Part shown: positions 8,790 to 17,055 of the stretch, piece after piece
Layout: every line of letters starts with the position of its first letter
Numbering within the stretch: position 1 is the first letter of the stretch
Assembly (NCBI GenBank): GCA_023386155.1
Contig: JAEWKH010000106.1
Span: 1 to 37,471, forward strand
From: Pseudomonadota bacterium
GTDB lineage: Bacteria > Pseudomonadota > Alphaproteobacteria > Rhizobiales > Beijerinckiaceae
Reading direction: 5' to 3'
DNA: 37,471 bases
The notes under the pieces: model-generated
Told to the model about the DNA's origin: nothing
The model's database searches: none
What the model saw: the letters and a program-made list of their open reading frames with translations, nothing else
Position numbers and translations under genes: made by a program

Positions 8790-10145
8790 TCACTCTGCCG
8801 CGATGGTTAACGGCTGCGGGAGCCGCTTCTGGAACCCGGCCGCCTCCAGGGCCTCCGGCATGGGGCCGCCGGTCGCCCAGTCGAGAAGCTCGACCGTATG
8901 GACGATGGGGATTTCGGTCCCCTTCCCGATCTGGGTCATGCAGCCGATGTTGCCGGTGGCGATGAGGTCGGGCCTGGTGCGCTCGATATTGGCGACCTTG
9001 CGGGCCCGGAGCTGGGCGGCGATCTCGGGCTGGAGCAGGTTGTAGGTGCCGGCCGAGCCGCAGCAGATATGCCCTTCCGGCACGTCCTTCACGGTAAAGC
9101 CCGCCTGCTTGAGCAGGGTCTTCGGCTCGGTGCGGATCGCCTGCCCGTGCTGCATGGAGCAGGCGGAATGGTAGGCCACCACCAGGTCGGTCTCGCGCAC
9201 CGGCTCCATGAGCGTCAGGGACGTGACGTATTCGGTGATGTCCTTGGCGATGGCGGAGACGCGAGCCGCCTTCTCGGCATAATCCGAGTTTTCCCGGAAC
9301 ATGAAGCCGTAATCCTTGATCGTGGTGCCGCAGCCGGAGGCGGTGATGATGATGGCGTCGAGCCCCTCCCCGTCCATCTCGGCGATCCAGGCGTCGATGT
9401 TGCGCCTGGCGAAGCCATGGGCCTCCTCGTCGCGCCCCATATGGTGGACGAGCGCGCCGCAGCAGCCCTCCCCCCGGGGCTGGACCACGTCGACGCCGTG
9501 GCGGTTGAGGAGCCGGATGGCGGCCTCGTTGAAGCCGGGCCGGAGCACCGGCTGGGCGCAGCCCGACAGGATGGCGACCCGGCCCCGGCGCTCCCCCTGG
9601 GCCTTGAAGGTGCCCGGCTGGCCGGCGGGCGAGCGGGCGGGAACCTTGGCGGGCGCCAGGTCGATCATCGCCCGCAGGCGGTTGCCGAGAAGCGGCAGTG
9701 CGCCGATCGCGCCCTTGACGGGCTTTGCCAGCATCGCGGCGCCCAGCGCGAAGCGGAAGCGGCCCGGATAGGGCAGCACGCTGGCGAGAATCCAGCGCAG
9801 CAGCCGGTCGTGCCAGGGCCGCGTATAGGTCGCCTCGATATAAGCGCGGGCATGGTCGACCAGATGCATGTAATGCACGCCGGACGGGCAGGTGGTCATG
9901 CAGGACAGGCACGAGAGGCAGCGGTCGATGTGCTTGACCACCTCCGGCGAGGCGGGCTTGCCGCTCTCCAGCATGTCCTTCATCAGGTAGATGCGCCCGC
10001 GCGGGGAATCGAGCTCGTCGCCGAGCAGGAGATAGGTCGGGCAGGTGGCGGTGCAGAAGCCGCAATGGACGCAGGTCCGGAGGATCTTCTCCGAACTGGC
10101 CATGGCGGGATCTCTAAGCTGATCGGGCGTGAAATTGGTCTGCAT
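8790..10145 (-). CDS. glcF: Glycolate oxidase iron-sulfur subunit GlcF
   Basis: Electron-transfer subunit of membrane-associated glycolate oxidase (GlcDEF), which oxidises glycolate to glyoxylate. The 451-residue protein has two [4Fe-4S] motifs: Cys25/28/31/35 (CVHCGFCTATCP) and Cys76/79/82/86 (CLSCLSCMTTCP). Two CCG-type domains follow, with the motifs EGCCGALVHHMG and HICCGSAGTYNLL. Length and layout match E. coli GlcF with a modest extension. It sits last in the glcD-glcE-DUF2585-glcF order, 9 bp after the DUF2585 stop. D-lactate oxidising complexes share this architecture, so substrate preference is inferred from the three-subunit arrangement. Confidence 0.93.
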   Translation of the reverse strand: MQTNFTPDQLRDPAMASSEKILRTCVHCGFCTATCPTYLLLGDELDSPRGRIYLMKDMLESGKPASPEVVKHIDRCLSCLSCMTTCPSGVHYMHLVDHARAYIEATYTRPWHDRLLRWILASVLPYPGRFRFALGAAMLAKPVKGAIGALPLLGNRLRAMIDLAPAKVPARSPAGQPGTFKAQGERRGRVAILSGCAQPVLRPGFNEAAIRLLNRHGVDVVQPRGEGCCGALVHHMGRDEEAHGFARRNIDAWIAEMDGEGLDAIIITASGCGTTIKDYGFMFRENSDYAEKAARVSAIAKDITEYVTSLTLMEPVRETDLVVAYHSACSMQHGQAIRTEPKTLLKQAGFTVKDVPEGHICCGSAGTYNLLQPEIAAQLRARKVANIERTRPDLIATGNIGCMTQIGKGTEIPIVHTVELLDWATGGPMPEALEAAGFQKRLPQPLTIAAE

Positions 10146-10154
10146 GGTTTTGTC

Positions 10155-10772
10155 TCACATCGCCCCTTGCCATCGATTGATAGCGTCAATGGGATGGATC
10201 AGCATGATGACGTTCAGGATCAGGTTGTCGCGGATCCAGAAACCCACGAAGGCCTCCATGACCACCGCCACGAGAACGGTGAGCCAGACCGGCCAGAGCC
10301 GCGCCAGCACGAACCCGGCGATCATGGCGAGGATGTCCGACACCGAGTTGATGACGCTGTCGCCATAATAGTCGAGCGCGATGGTCGTCGCGCGATAGCG
10401 CTCGATGACGGCATCGGTGTTCTCGGCGATCTCCCACGCGGCCTCCAGCCCGATGGCGAGCAGCAGCGCGACGCCGAAGGGAAGCGCCTTCCCGCGCAGG
10501 ATCCCGACCGCCCAGGCTCCGCCATAGAACAGGAAGCCGTGGATCACGTGGGAGGGCGTGTACCAATCGGTCAGGTGCTGCGAGTTGCCGGAATCCTTCA
10601 CGGTTCCGTGCCACAGCTCGATGGTGCCGCAGGTGCAGATCGGCGTGCGGCCCATCATCAGCAGGATGGCGGCGGCAAGGGCGATGAGCGCAAGCGCAAG
10701 TCCGACGATGAGCGCCGTCCGCGCGCCGTTCGACGCCCTTTTCTCCGGCGCGATAGAAGCCGTGCCCGCCAT
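10155..10772 (-). CDS. DUF2585 / UPF0314 membrane protein
   Basis: A roughly 205-residue integral membrane protein of the alphaproteobacterial UPF0314 (DUF2585) family, function unknown. It has an N-terminal helix (TALIVGLALALIALAAAILL). Next comes the conserved segment CTCGTIELWHGTVKDSG, then SQHLTDWYTPSHVIHGFLFY, and three or four further helices ending near WIRDNLILNVIML. The conserved His, Trp, Tyr and Cys residues in the first loop look like a functional site. I start at the ATG at 10772, just past the glcE stop, with GGGGA upstream; an ATG at 10787 would overlap glcE by 14 bp. It is inserted between glcE and glcF with tight spacing on both sides, so it is translated from the same mRNA. 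Confidence 0.85.
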   Translation of the reverse strand: MAGTASIAPEKRASNGARTALIVGLALALIALAAAILLMMGRTPICTCGTIELWHGTVKDSGNSQHLTDWYTPSHVIHGFLFYGGAWAVGILRGKALPFGVALLLAIGLEAAWEIAENTDAVIERYRATTIALDYYGDSVINSVSDILAMIAGFVLARLWPVWLTVLVAVVMEAFVGFWIRDNLILNVIMLIHPIDAINRWQGAM

Positions 10773-10773
10773 C

Positions 10774-11958
10774 TCAGATCCCCGCATACATCCGGCCCGG
10801 ATTGAGAATCCCGGACGGATCGAAGGAGGCCTTGATGCCGCGGGTGAGCGTCATCAGCGCTTCCGTCTGCGGCTCGAACACATCGACGCTGGAGCGGATC
10901 TCGGCCGGTGCGCGCACGAGCGTGGCATGACCGCCGAAGGCCCTGGTCGCTTCGCGCAGGACGGAGGCGCCCGCATCCCCGTCGATGGGCGTCGAGATCC
11001 AGACGAGCCCGCCTCCCCAATCGTAGAACCATTGCGCATCGAGGGATTGCGCAACCTGGGCGACCAGGTCGGGGCCCTTGGTGGGCGCGGTGGACACGCG
11101 CCAGACCGCGCGATTGCCCTGGTCGGTCAGCAGCGTCGCGTCGCGCACCGATTGCCAGAGCGCCTCCGCCCCCACGCCTTCGAGGATGTCCATGAAGCGG
11201 AAGCGCTTCATCAGGCGCTTGAGCTCGTTCATGCGGTAATCGACCGAGACCCTGAATCCCTCGAGCCGGATCAGCGTGCTGCCGCCGCTCCTGTTGCGCG
11301 CCGGGATATGCGCCGCGCCGGTCACGTCGAAGGGCGAGCCGAGCGCCATCGACAGGACCTCGATGGCCTGCCTGTCGTCGAGGTCCCGGATGACGAGGGT
11401 CGCCATGCGCTCCTGCTTGGGCAGCACCTTGAAGGTGACTTCGGTGAGGAAGCCCAGCGTGCCCCAGGATCCGGCCATGAGCTTCACGAGATCGAGCCCG
11501 GTGACGTTCTTCATCACGCGGCCGCCGGATTTCACCGCCTCGCCGCGCCCGTTGACGAAGCGCACGCCGATCAGGCTGTCGCGGGCGGCGCCCGCCATGA
11601 TCCGGCGCGGGCCGGAGATGTTCATGGCCGCCACCGCCCCGATGGTCGGCGCGCCCTTCGTGCCGAGGAGCGAACGGTAGTCCATGGGCTCGAACGGCAG
11701 CTCCTGGCCTTTCGCGGCCAGCACGCGCATGACCTCGAGGACCGGGGTGCCGCTGCGGGCGGAGATCACGAGTTCCGCCGGCTCGTAGAGCGTGATGCCC
11801 GTCAGGGCCGACGACGAGATCGACGCCTCTGTCTGGTTCGGGCGCCCCATGGGGGCTTTGGTGCCGTTGCCGGAAACGCTCAGAAGCGTGCCTGCGGCGG
11901 CGGCATCGCGGATGATGTTCGATGCGTCCTGCTCGTCGCGGGGAGTATGGGTCGTCAC
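10774..11958 (-). CDS. glcE: Glycolate oxidase FAD-binding subunit GlcE
   Basis: Second flavoprotein subunit of glycolate oxidase. It is 394 residues from a GTG start at 11958 whose GTGA overlaps the glcD stop by 3-4 nt, a translational-coupling arrangement. The FAD-binding domain (PCMH type) occupies about residues 20-200, with VSGNGTKAPMGRP, GTKGAPTIGAVAAMNISGPR and SGGRVMKNVTGLDLVKLMAG as in GlcE proteins. The C-terminus ends with the family-typical KASFDPSGILNPGRMYAGI. The same frame is open upstream to 12891 inside glcD; that part is only an overlapping frame. Confidence 0.92.
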   Translation of the reverse strand: MTTHTPRDEQDASNIIRDAAAAGTLLSVSGNGTKAPMGRPNQTEASISSSALTGITLYEPAELVISARSGTPVLEVMRVLAAKGQELPFEPMDYRSLLGTKGAPTIGAVAAMNISGPRRIMAGAARDSLIGVRFVNGRGEAVKSGGRVMKNVTGLDLVKLMAGSWGTLGFLTEVTFKVLPKQERMATLVIRDLDDRQAIEVLSMALGSPFDVTGAAHIPARNRSGGSTLIRLEGFRVSVDYRMNELKRLMKRFRFMDILEGVGAEALWQSVRDATLLTDQGNRAVWRVSTAPTKGPDLVAQVAQSLDAQWFYDWGGGLVWISTPIDGDAGASVLREATRAFGGHATLVRAPAEIRSSVDVFEPQTEALMTLTRGIKASFDPSGILNPGRMYAGI

Positions 11959-13388
11959 GCGGCGAACCTTCCGTCGAGCGGGAACACCTTTGCGGGATTG
12001 AGAAGCCAGCCAGGATCGAACACGCCGCGCACGCGCATCTGCTGCTCCAGATCCGCCGCGTTGAACTGATAGGTCATCAGATCGCGCTTCTCGATGCCGA
12101 CCCCGTGCTCGCCGGTGAGGCAGCCGCCGACCTCCACGCAGAGCTTGAGGATGTCCTCGCCCGCCTTCTCGGCCTTCTCCATCTCGCCCGGCATGTTGGT
12201 GTTGAACATGACGAGCGGATGCAGGTTGCCGTCGCCCGCATGGAACACGTTGGCGACGCCGAGCCCGTAGGACTTCACGATCTCGTCGATGCGCTTGAGC
12301 ACGTAAGGCAGCTGCCCGGTCGGGATCGTGCCGTCCATGCAGATGTAGTCGGCCACGCGCCCCGTGGCGCCGAAGGCCGATTTGCGGCCCTTCCAGATCG
12401 CCGCGCTCTCCGCTTCCGATTGCGAGACCTTCATGGTCTTGGGCCGGAACGGCTCCGCGATGGCGACGATGCGGCGGAGCATGTCCTCGATCTCGGCATC
12501 GGAACCCTCGACCTCCACGATCAGCATGGCCTCCACGTCGAGCGGATAGCCCGCATGGGCGAAGGCCTCGCAGATCTGGATCGCCGGCTTGTCCATGTAT
12601 TCGAGCGCCACCGGGATGATGCCCGCCCCGATGATCGCCGCCACGCAGGCGCCCGCGTCCTCCACCGATCCGAATCCGAAAAGCGCGGGCCGCGCGCCCT
12701 CGGCGGCCCGCAGGATCCGCACCACCGCCTCCGTCACCACGCCGAGCTGGCCCTCCGAGCCGCAGACGAGGCCGAGAAGGTCGTAGCCGGGGCTGTCCAG
12801 GTGCTCGCCGCCGATCTCCACCACCGTGCCGTCGAGGAGCACCAGGGTGACGCCGAGGAGGTTGTTGGTGGTCACCCCGTATTTCAGGCAATGGGCCCCG
12901 CCCGAATTCATCGCGATGTTGCCCGCGATGGTGCAGGCGAGCTGGCTCGAGGGGTCGGGCGCGTAGAAGAAGCCCTCATGGGCCACCGCCTGGCTGATGC
13001 CCAGATTGGTGATGCCCGATTGCACGCGGGCCGCGCGGCCCTCCAAATCGACGTTCAGCACCCGGTTCATCTTGGCGACGCCGAGCACGACGGCATCCTC
13101 CTGGGGGATCGCGCCGCCCGACAGGGACGTTCCCGCCCCGCGCGGCACCACCTTCACGCCATTCTCGTGGCAGAAGCGCATGATGGCCGACACCTCTTCC
13201 GTTGTGGAAGGCAGCACGACGGCCAGCGGAATCTGGCGATAGGCCGTGAGGCCATCGGTCTCGAAGGCGCGGCGCTCGTCCTCGGAAACGATCAGCGCCT
13301 CCGGCGCGACAAGGCGCCCCAAACCCTCGACGATCTCCTTCCGGCGCGCCAAAACCGCTCTGTCCGGCTGTGGAAATGCAATGGCCAT
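11955..13388 (-). CDS. glcD: Glycolate oxidase catalytic subunit GlcD
   Basis: FAD-linked catalytic subunit that oxidises glycolate to glyoxylate. The 477-residue protein has an FAD_binding_4 domain (about 50-190) with the pyrophosphate loop VVPRGAGTSLSGGAIP and the following SSQLACTIAGNIAMNSGGAH. A C-terminal FAD-oxidase domain contains VFHAGDGNLHP and GGCLTGEHGVGIEKRDLM, whose histidines are typical of the active site. The end FDPGWLLNPAKVFP is family-typical. The ATG at 13388 follows AGGGAGG by 5 nt and is preferred over the GTG at 13394, which would touch that site. It is the first gene of the glc operon and diverges from the cytochrome/lut genes. Confidence 0.94.
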   Translation of the reverse strand: MAIAFPQPDRAVLARRKEIVEGLGRLVAPEALIVSEDERRAFETDGLTAYRQIPLAVVLPSTTEEVSAIMRFCHENGVKVVPRGAGTSLSGGAIPQEDAVVLGVAKMNRVLNVDLEGRAARVQSGITNLGISQAVAHEGFFYAPDPSSQLACTIAGNIAMNSGGAHCLKYGVTTNNLLGVTLVLLDGTVVEIGGEHLDSPGYDLLGLVCGSEGQLGVVTEAVVRILRAAEGARPALFGFGSVEDAGACVAAIIGAGIIPVALEYMDKPAIQICEAFAHAGYPLDVEAMLIVEVEGSDAEIEDMLRRIVAIAEPFRPKTMKVSQSEAESAAIWKGRKSAFGATGRVADYICMDGTIPTGQLPYVLKRIDEIVKSYGLGVANVFHAGDGNLHPLVMFNTNMPGEMEKAEKAGEDILKLCVEVGGCLTGEHGVGIEKRDLMTYQFNAADLEQQMRVRGVFDPGWLLNPAKVFPLDGRFAA

Positions 13389-13523
13389 GGCCACCTCCCT
13401 GAGGAATCATCGCTGCGTTCAAGGAATGGCTACCCTAACAATAAGGCGGCTTTCCCTGGCGGCGTTGTCTAATAATGTAGAATGTCTCTAAGATGGGACA
13501 GGGGTCCAGCAAAGGAGTTTTTG
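13389..13523. promoter_or_regulatory. 135-bp divergent promoter region, glcDEF / cytochrome-lutABC
   Basis: The only intergenic space between two divergent oxidation operons. For the plus strand, TTGTCT (13465-13470), 18 bp and TAAGAT (13489-13494) form a plausible promoter with a short leader, ahead of AAAGGAG. A TGTC/GACA inverted pair flanks the same -10 (13484-13500). No strong minus-strand promoter could be chosen. No regulator gene (GlcC, LldR or LutR type) is adjacent. Confidence 0.55.
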
Positions 13524-13913
13524 ATGCGTTCCTTCGTTCTTTCCGCCGCCCTGCTTCTGGCCGGGCTAGGTTCCGCCCAGGCCCAGGACGCTGCCGCCGG
13601 CGAGAAGGTGTTCGCTCAATGCCGCGCCTGCCATCAGGTCGGCCCGAATGCAAAGAACGCCGTCGGCCCCACGCTGAACGGCCTTTTCGGGCGCCATTCG
13701 GGTTCGGTCGAGGGCTACAGCTACTCCCCCGCCAACAAGAATTCCGGCATCACCTGGGATGAGGCGACGTTCCACGAATACATCAAGGATCCGAAGGCCA
13801 AGATCCCGGGCACCAAGATGATCTATGCCGGCCTCAAGGACGAGCAGAGAATCAACGACCTCGTCGCCTATCTGAAGCAGTTCGACGCTCAGGGCCAGAA
13901 GGTCACTCAATGA
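13524..13913 (+). CDS. Periplasmic class I c-type cytochrome
   Basis: A soluble electron carrier of the cytochrome c2/c550 type. It is 129 residues from ATG 13524, which is preceded by AAAGGAG. The signal peptide covers residues 1-20 (MRSFVLSAALLLAGLGSAQA). Haem is attached at CRACH (Cys33, Cys36, His37), and the sixth ligand is Met99 in PGTKMIYAG. GPTLNGLFGRHSG and the C-terminal LVAYLKQF helix are typical of this fold. The stop overlaps the lutA start (ATGA), so it is translationally coupled to the lactate-oxidation genes. I infer that it may take electrons from that complex or an associated dehydrogenase. The signal peptide places it in the periplasm while LutABC are cytoplasmic, so a direct transfer is not obvious. 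Confidence 0.93.
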   Translation: MRSFVLSAALLLAGLGSAQAQDAAAGEKVFAQCRACHQVGPNAKNAVGPTLNGLFGRHSGSVEGYSYSPANKNSGITWDEATFHEYIKDPKAKIPGTKMIYAGLKDEQRINDLVAYLKQFDAQGQKVTQ

Positions 13914-14707
13914 GCGATATGCCCTCACAGGGCCGACCCGCGAAGCCGCGGGTCGGCCTGTTCGTTACCTGCCTCGTCGACCTGATGCGCCCCTCGGTGG
14001 GCTTCGCCGCCGTCAAGCTCCTGGAGGATGCCGGCTGCATCGTCGATGTGCCCGTCCAGACCTGCTGCGGCCAGCCGGCCTACAATTCGGGCGACCGCGG
14101 CACGACGCGCGATCTGGCCATGCAGGTGATCGAGGCCTTCCAGGGCTATGACTACGTGGTCGCGCCCTCGGGCTCCTGCGCCGGGACGATCAAGACCCAT
14201 TACCCGGAACTCTTCGAGGAAGACCCGAACTGGCGCACCAAGGCCGACGCGCTGGCCGCCAGGACCTACGAGCTGACGAGCTTCCTCGTCGACGTGCTCG
14301 GCGTCACGGCGGTCGATGCCTCCTTCGACGGTGCCGTGACCTACCACGATTCCTGCTCGGGCCTGAGGGAGCTCGGCGTGAAGACCCAGCCGCGCCGGCT
14401 TCTCGCCAGCGTCGAGGGCCTGACGCTGGTCGAGATGAAGGACAGCGACGTCTGCTGCGGCTTCGGCGGCACCTTCGCGGTCAAATACAGCGACATTTCC
14501 GGCGCCATCGTGGACGCCAAGGCCAGGAACATCGAGGATGCCCAAGCGCCCACCCTGCTCGCGGGCGATCTCGGCTGCCTCATGAACATGGCCGGCAAGC
14601 TCACCCGCGACGGCAAGCCGATCCAGGTCCGCCACGTGGCGGAGGTTCTCGCCGGCATGACCGACGAGCCGCCGATCGGTGTCGCCAAAGCCGCCGCCGT
14701 CAAGTAG
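13910..14707 (+). CDS. lutA: L-lactate utilization Fe-S protein LutA
   Basis: One of three subunits of the LutABC (LldEFG/YkgEFG) L-lactate dehydrogenase, which oxidises L-lactate to pyruvate. The 265-residue protein has two cysteine-rich CCG domains, with the motifs VQTCCGQPAYNSG near residue 50 and SDVCCGFGGTFAVKYSDIS near residue 185, plus the conserved VAPSGSCAGTIKTHYPE. These motifs bind Fe-S or form heterodisulfide-reductase-like sites. The ATG overlaps the cytochrome stop by 4 nt, and lutB follows after 9 bp. The length is slightly above the Bacillus protein because of a short polar N-terminus. Confidence 0.92.
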   Translation: MSDMPSQGRPAKPRVGLFVTCLVDLMRPSVGFAAVKLLEDAGCIVDVPVQTCCGQPAYNSGDRGTTRDLAMQVIEAFQGYDYVVAPSGSCAGTIKTHYPELFEEDPNWRTKADALAARTYELTSFLVDVLGVTAVDASFDGAVTYHDSCSGLRELGVKTQPRRLLASVEGLTLVEMKDSDVCCGFGGTFAVKYSDISGAIVDAKARNIEDAQAPTLLAGDLGCLMNMAGKLTRDGKPIQVRHVAEVLAGMTDEPPIGVAKAAAVK

Positions 14708-14716
14708 AAGTCTCCC

Positions 14717-16150
14717 ATGACCGTTCATTCCACCTCTCCCCAGTTCAAGCAGAATGCCGCGCGGGCGCTGAACGACGGCCAGTTGCAGAAGGCGCTGGGC
14801 AACGTGAAGCAGGGCTTCATCGACAAGCGCCAGGCAGCGGCCGACAAGCTGCCGGAATTCGAGGCGCTGCGGGATGCGGCGCGGGACATCAAGAACCACA
14901 CGCTGGAACATCTCGACCTCTACCTCGAGGCCTACGAGGAGAAGGTGAAGGCCTCCGGCGGGCACGTGCATTTCGCCCGCAACGCCGACGAGGCCCGCGA
15001 CATCATCCTCGGCATCTGCCGCGACGCGGGCGCGAAGACGGTCACGAAGGGCAAGTCCATGATCTCCGAGGAGATCGGGATCAACCATTACCTGGAAGCG
15101 AAAGGCATCAGGCCCGTCGAGACGGATCTCGGCGAATACATCATCCAGCTCCGCAACGAGTTGCCGAGCCACATCATCGCGCCCGCCGTCCACCTCAACG
15201 CCACGCAGGTGGAGGAGGATTTCCGGCGCGTCCATACCCATCTCGACGCCAAGCGCGATCTCTCCGAGCCCGTGCAGTTGCTCACCGAGGCGCGCGCCGT
15301 GCTGCGCGAGCGTTTCCTCGCGGCGGATGTGGGCATCACCGGCGCCAACTTCCTCGTCGCCGAGACCGGCACCTCGATCATCGTCACCAACGAAGGCAAC
15401 GGCGACCTGACCCAGATCCTGCCGAAGACGCATATCGTGCTGGCTTCCATCGAGAAGCTCGTGCCGACCCTGGAGGACGTGAGCCAGCTCCTGCGCGTGC
15501 TCGCCCGCTCGGCCACGGGCCAGGAGATGTCGGTCTACACCACCTTCTCCACCGGCCCCCGCCGCAGCGCGGATGCGGACGGGCCGGAGAACTACCACGT
15601 CGTCATCCTCGACAACGGCCGCTCCTCCATGCTCGGCACGAGCTTCGAGGAGATGCTGCGCTGCATCCGCTGCGGCGCCTGCATGAACCATTGCCCGGTC
15701 TATCACGCGGTCGGCGGGCACGCCTATGGCTGGGTCTATCCCGGCCCCATGGGCGCGGTTCTCACCCCGTCCCTCATCGGCGTCGACAAGGCGGGCCACC
15801 TGCCCAACGCCTCCACCTTCTGCGGGCGCTGCGAGAGCGTGTGCCCGGTGCGCATCCCCCTCCCCAAGCTCATGCGCCATTGGCGCGAGCGGGAATTCGA
15901 GCGGCACCTGACGCCCGCCACCGTCCGGTCCGGCCTCCGGCTCTGGGGCTTCTTCGCCCGGCGCCCCGCCCTCTACCGGCTGGCGACCCGCGCCGCCATG
16001 GGCGCGTTGGCTCTCGCAGGCCGCCAGCGCGGACGCTTCTCGTGGCTGCCGATGTCGAAGGGCTGGACCAAGTACCGCGACTTCCCCGCGCCGCAGGGCG
16101 AGACCTTCCAGGCCCGCTGGAAACGCGAGCGCAAGGGAGCCCGCCCATGA
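14717..16150 (+). CDS. lutB: L-lactate utilization iron-sulfur protein LutB
   Basis: Central ferredoxin-like subunit of the LutABC L-lactate oxidase, cytoplasmic or membrane-associated. It is 477 residues. An LUD domain (about 60-300) contains VTKGKSMISEEIGINHYLE and GITGANFLVAETGTSIIVTN. Two [4Fe-4S] motifs follow, starting at Cys316 (CIRCGACMNHCPVYH) and Cys369 (CGRCESVCPVRIPLPKLM). The C-terminal extension is basic and aromatic (WTKYRDFPAP), as in LutB. Its TGA overlaps the lutC ATG by 4 nt. Nothing is missing compared with the family. Confidence 0.94.
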   Translation: MTVHSTSPQFKQNAARALNDGQLQKALGNVKQGFIDKRQAAADKLPEFEALRDAARDIKNHTLEHLDLYLEAYEEKVKASGGHVHFARNADEARDIILGICRDAGAKTVTKGKSMISEEIGINHYLEAKGIRPVETDLGEYIIQLRNELPSHIIAPAVHLNATQVEEDFRRVHTHLDAKRDLSEPVQLLTEARAVLRERFLAADVGITGANFLVAETGTSIIVTNEGNGDLTQILPKTHIVLASIEKLVPTLEDVSQLLRVLARSATGQEMSVYTTFSTGPRRSADADGPENYHVVILDNGRSSMLGTSFEEMLRCIRCGACMNHCPVYHAVGGHAYGWVYPGPMGAVLTPSLIGVDKAGHLPNASTFCGRCESVCPVRIPLPKLMRHWREREFERHLTPATVRSGLRLWGFFARRPALYRLATRAAMGALALAGRQRGRFSWLPMSKGWTKYRDFPAPQGETFQARWKRERKGARP

Positions 16151-16818
16151 GCGCCCGCGACGACATCTTCGCCAACATCCGCCGCTCGCTCGGCGTCAAC
16201 GGCACTGAGAAGATCCGCCACCAGATCGTGGCGGACCGCCTGGAGCGCGCGCCCAAGGGTGTGATCCCGAAGCGCGGACAGGTCTCGGGCGAGGAGCGGA
16301 TCGCGCTCTTCAAGACCATGGTCGAAACCGCGCTCGCCACGGTAACGGAGGTCGCCTCCCCGGCGGAGGTGCCGCAATCCATCGCGCTCTTCCTGCGCAA
16401 CCACAACCTGCCCGCCACCCTGCGCATGGGCGACGACCCGCGCCTGAAGGCTATGCCGTGGGCGGACACCGCCCTCGAGATCGCCCACGGGCCGAGCGAG
16501 GGCCACGACCTCAACGCGGTGAGCCACGCCTTCGGCGGCATCGCCGAATCCGGCACGCTCGCGATGGTGTCGGGGCCTGAGAATCCCTCCACCCTCAACT
16601 TCCTGCCCGACAACCACATCATCGTGGTCTCGGCCAAGGACATCGCGGGCGATTACGAATCCGTCTGGAACCGGGTGCGCTTCGCCTATGGCAAGGGCTC
16701 CATGCCGCGCACGGTGAACTGGATCACCGGTCCGTCGCGCTCCGGCGACATCGAGCAGACGCTTCTGCTCGGCGCCCACGGGCCTCGCCGGCTGCATGTG
16801 GTGGTGGTGAGGGATTGA
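16147..16818 (+). CDS. lutC: L-lactate utilization protein LutC
   Basis: Third subunit of the LutABC complex. It is 223 residues from ATG 16147, which overlaps the lutB stop (ATGA). The start MSARDDIFANIRRSLG is typical of LutC/LldG. The LUD domain includes HAFGGIAESGTLAMVSGPE and LNFLPDNHIIVV, and the C-terminus TGPSRSGDIEQTLLLGAHGPR is the family signature. The biochemical role of the subunit is not settled. The same frame is open upstream to 15691 inside lutB, which is only overlap. It ends the plus-strand operon. Confidence 0.94.
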   Translation: MSARDDIFANIRRSLGVNGTEKIRHQIVADRLERAPKGVIPKRGQVSGEERIALFKTMVETALATVTEVASPAEVPQSIALFLRNHNLPATLRMGDDPRLKAMPWADTALEIAHGPSEGHDLNAVSHAFGGIAESGTLAMVSGPENPSTLNFLPDNHIIVVSAKDIAGDYESVWNRVRFAYGKGSMPRTVNWITGPSRSGDIEQTLLLGAHGPRRLHVVVVRD

Positions 16819-16845
16819 AGGGCTAGCACAAAGTCAAAGCCCTTC
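16817..16845 (+). terminator. Weak hairpin at the end of the lut operon
   Basis: An inverted repeat GAAGGGCT / AGCCCTTC with a 13-nt loop overlaps the lutC stop codon. There is no T tract, so it may stabilise the mRNA end rather than terminate transcription. Confidence 0.35.
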
Positions 16846-16874
16846 ATCCGATTTGAGGCATGAGCCGCCCTCCA

Positions 16875-16905
16875 CGTCATCACCGGCACAAGGCCGGCCA
16901 TGACG
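16875..16905. repeat. REP-like palindrome
   Basis: An imperfect palindrome with outer arms CGTCAT / ATGACG and inner arms CCGGC / GCCGG around ACAAG, in the 237-bp gap after lutC. Its GGCCGG core and GTCAT ends resemble the hairpin at 3010-3034 and dispersed palindromes seen in related genomes. No gene overlaps it. Confidence 0.55.
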
Positions 16906-17055
16906 GGACGGTTTCAGCCCGTCACCCCTACCATTCCCCGCAAGGGGAAAGGCGGATGGCATTTGCCCAGCCGCTTATGCAGCATTCGATTCGACAAGCC
17001 TTCCAGCTGGGCCATAATCATCCGGCATGACAGCTGTGACGTTTGGAGCCTCCAC

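Noticed and set aside
11959..12891. Upstream part of the open frame that ends with glcE
   Set aside because: It overlaps glcD completely on the same strand and has low-complexity Arg/Gly-rich content; glcE begins at the coupled GTG 11958.
13925..15907. 660-codon minus-strand frame opposite lutAB
   Set aside because: It is antisense to two clear genes with matching motifs; high GC content makes long antisense frames common here.
15691..16146. Upstream part of the frame containing lutC
   Set aside because: It overlaps lutB and is Pro/Arg-rich nonsense; lutC begins at the ATGA overlap at 16147.
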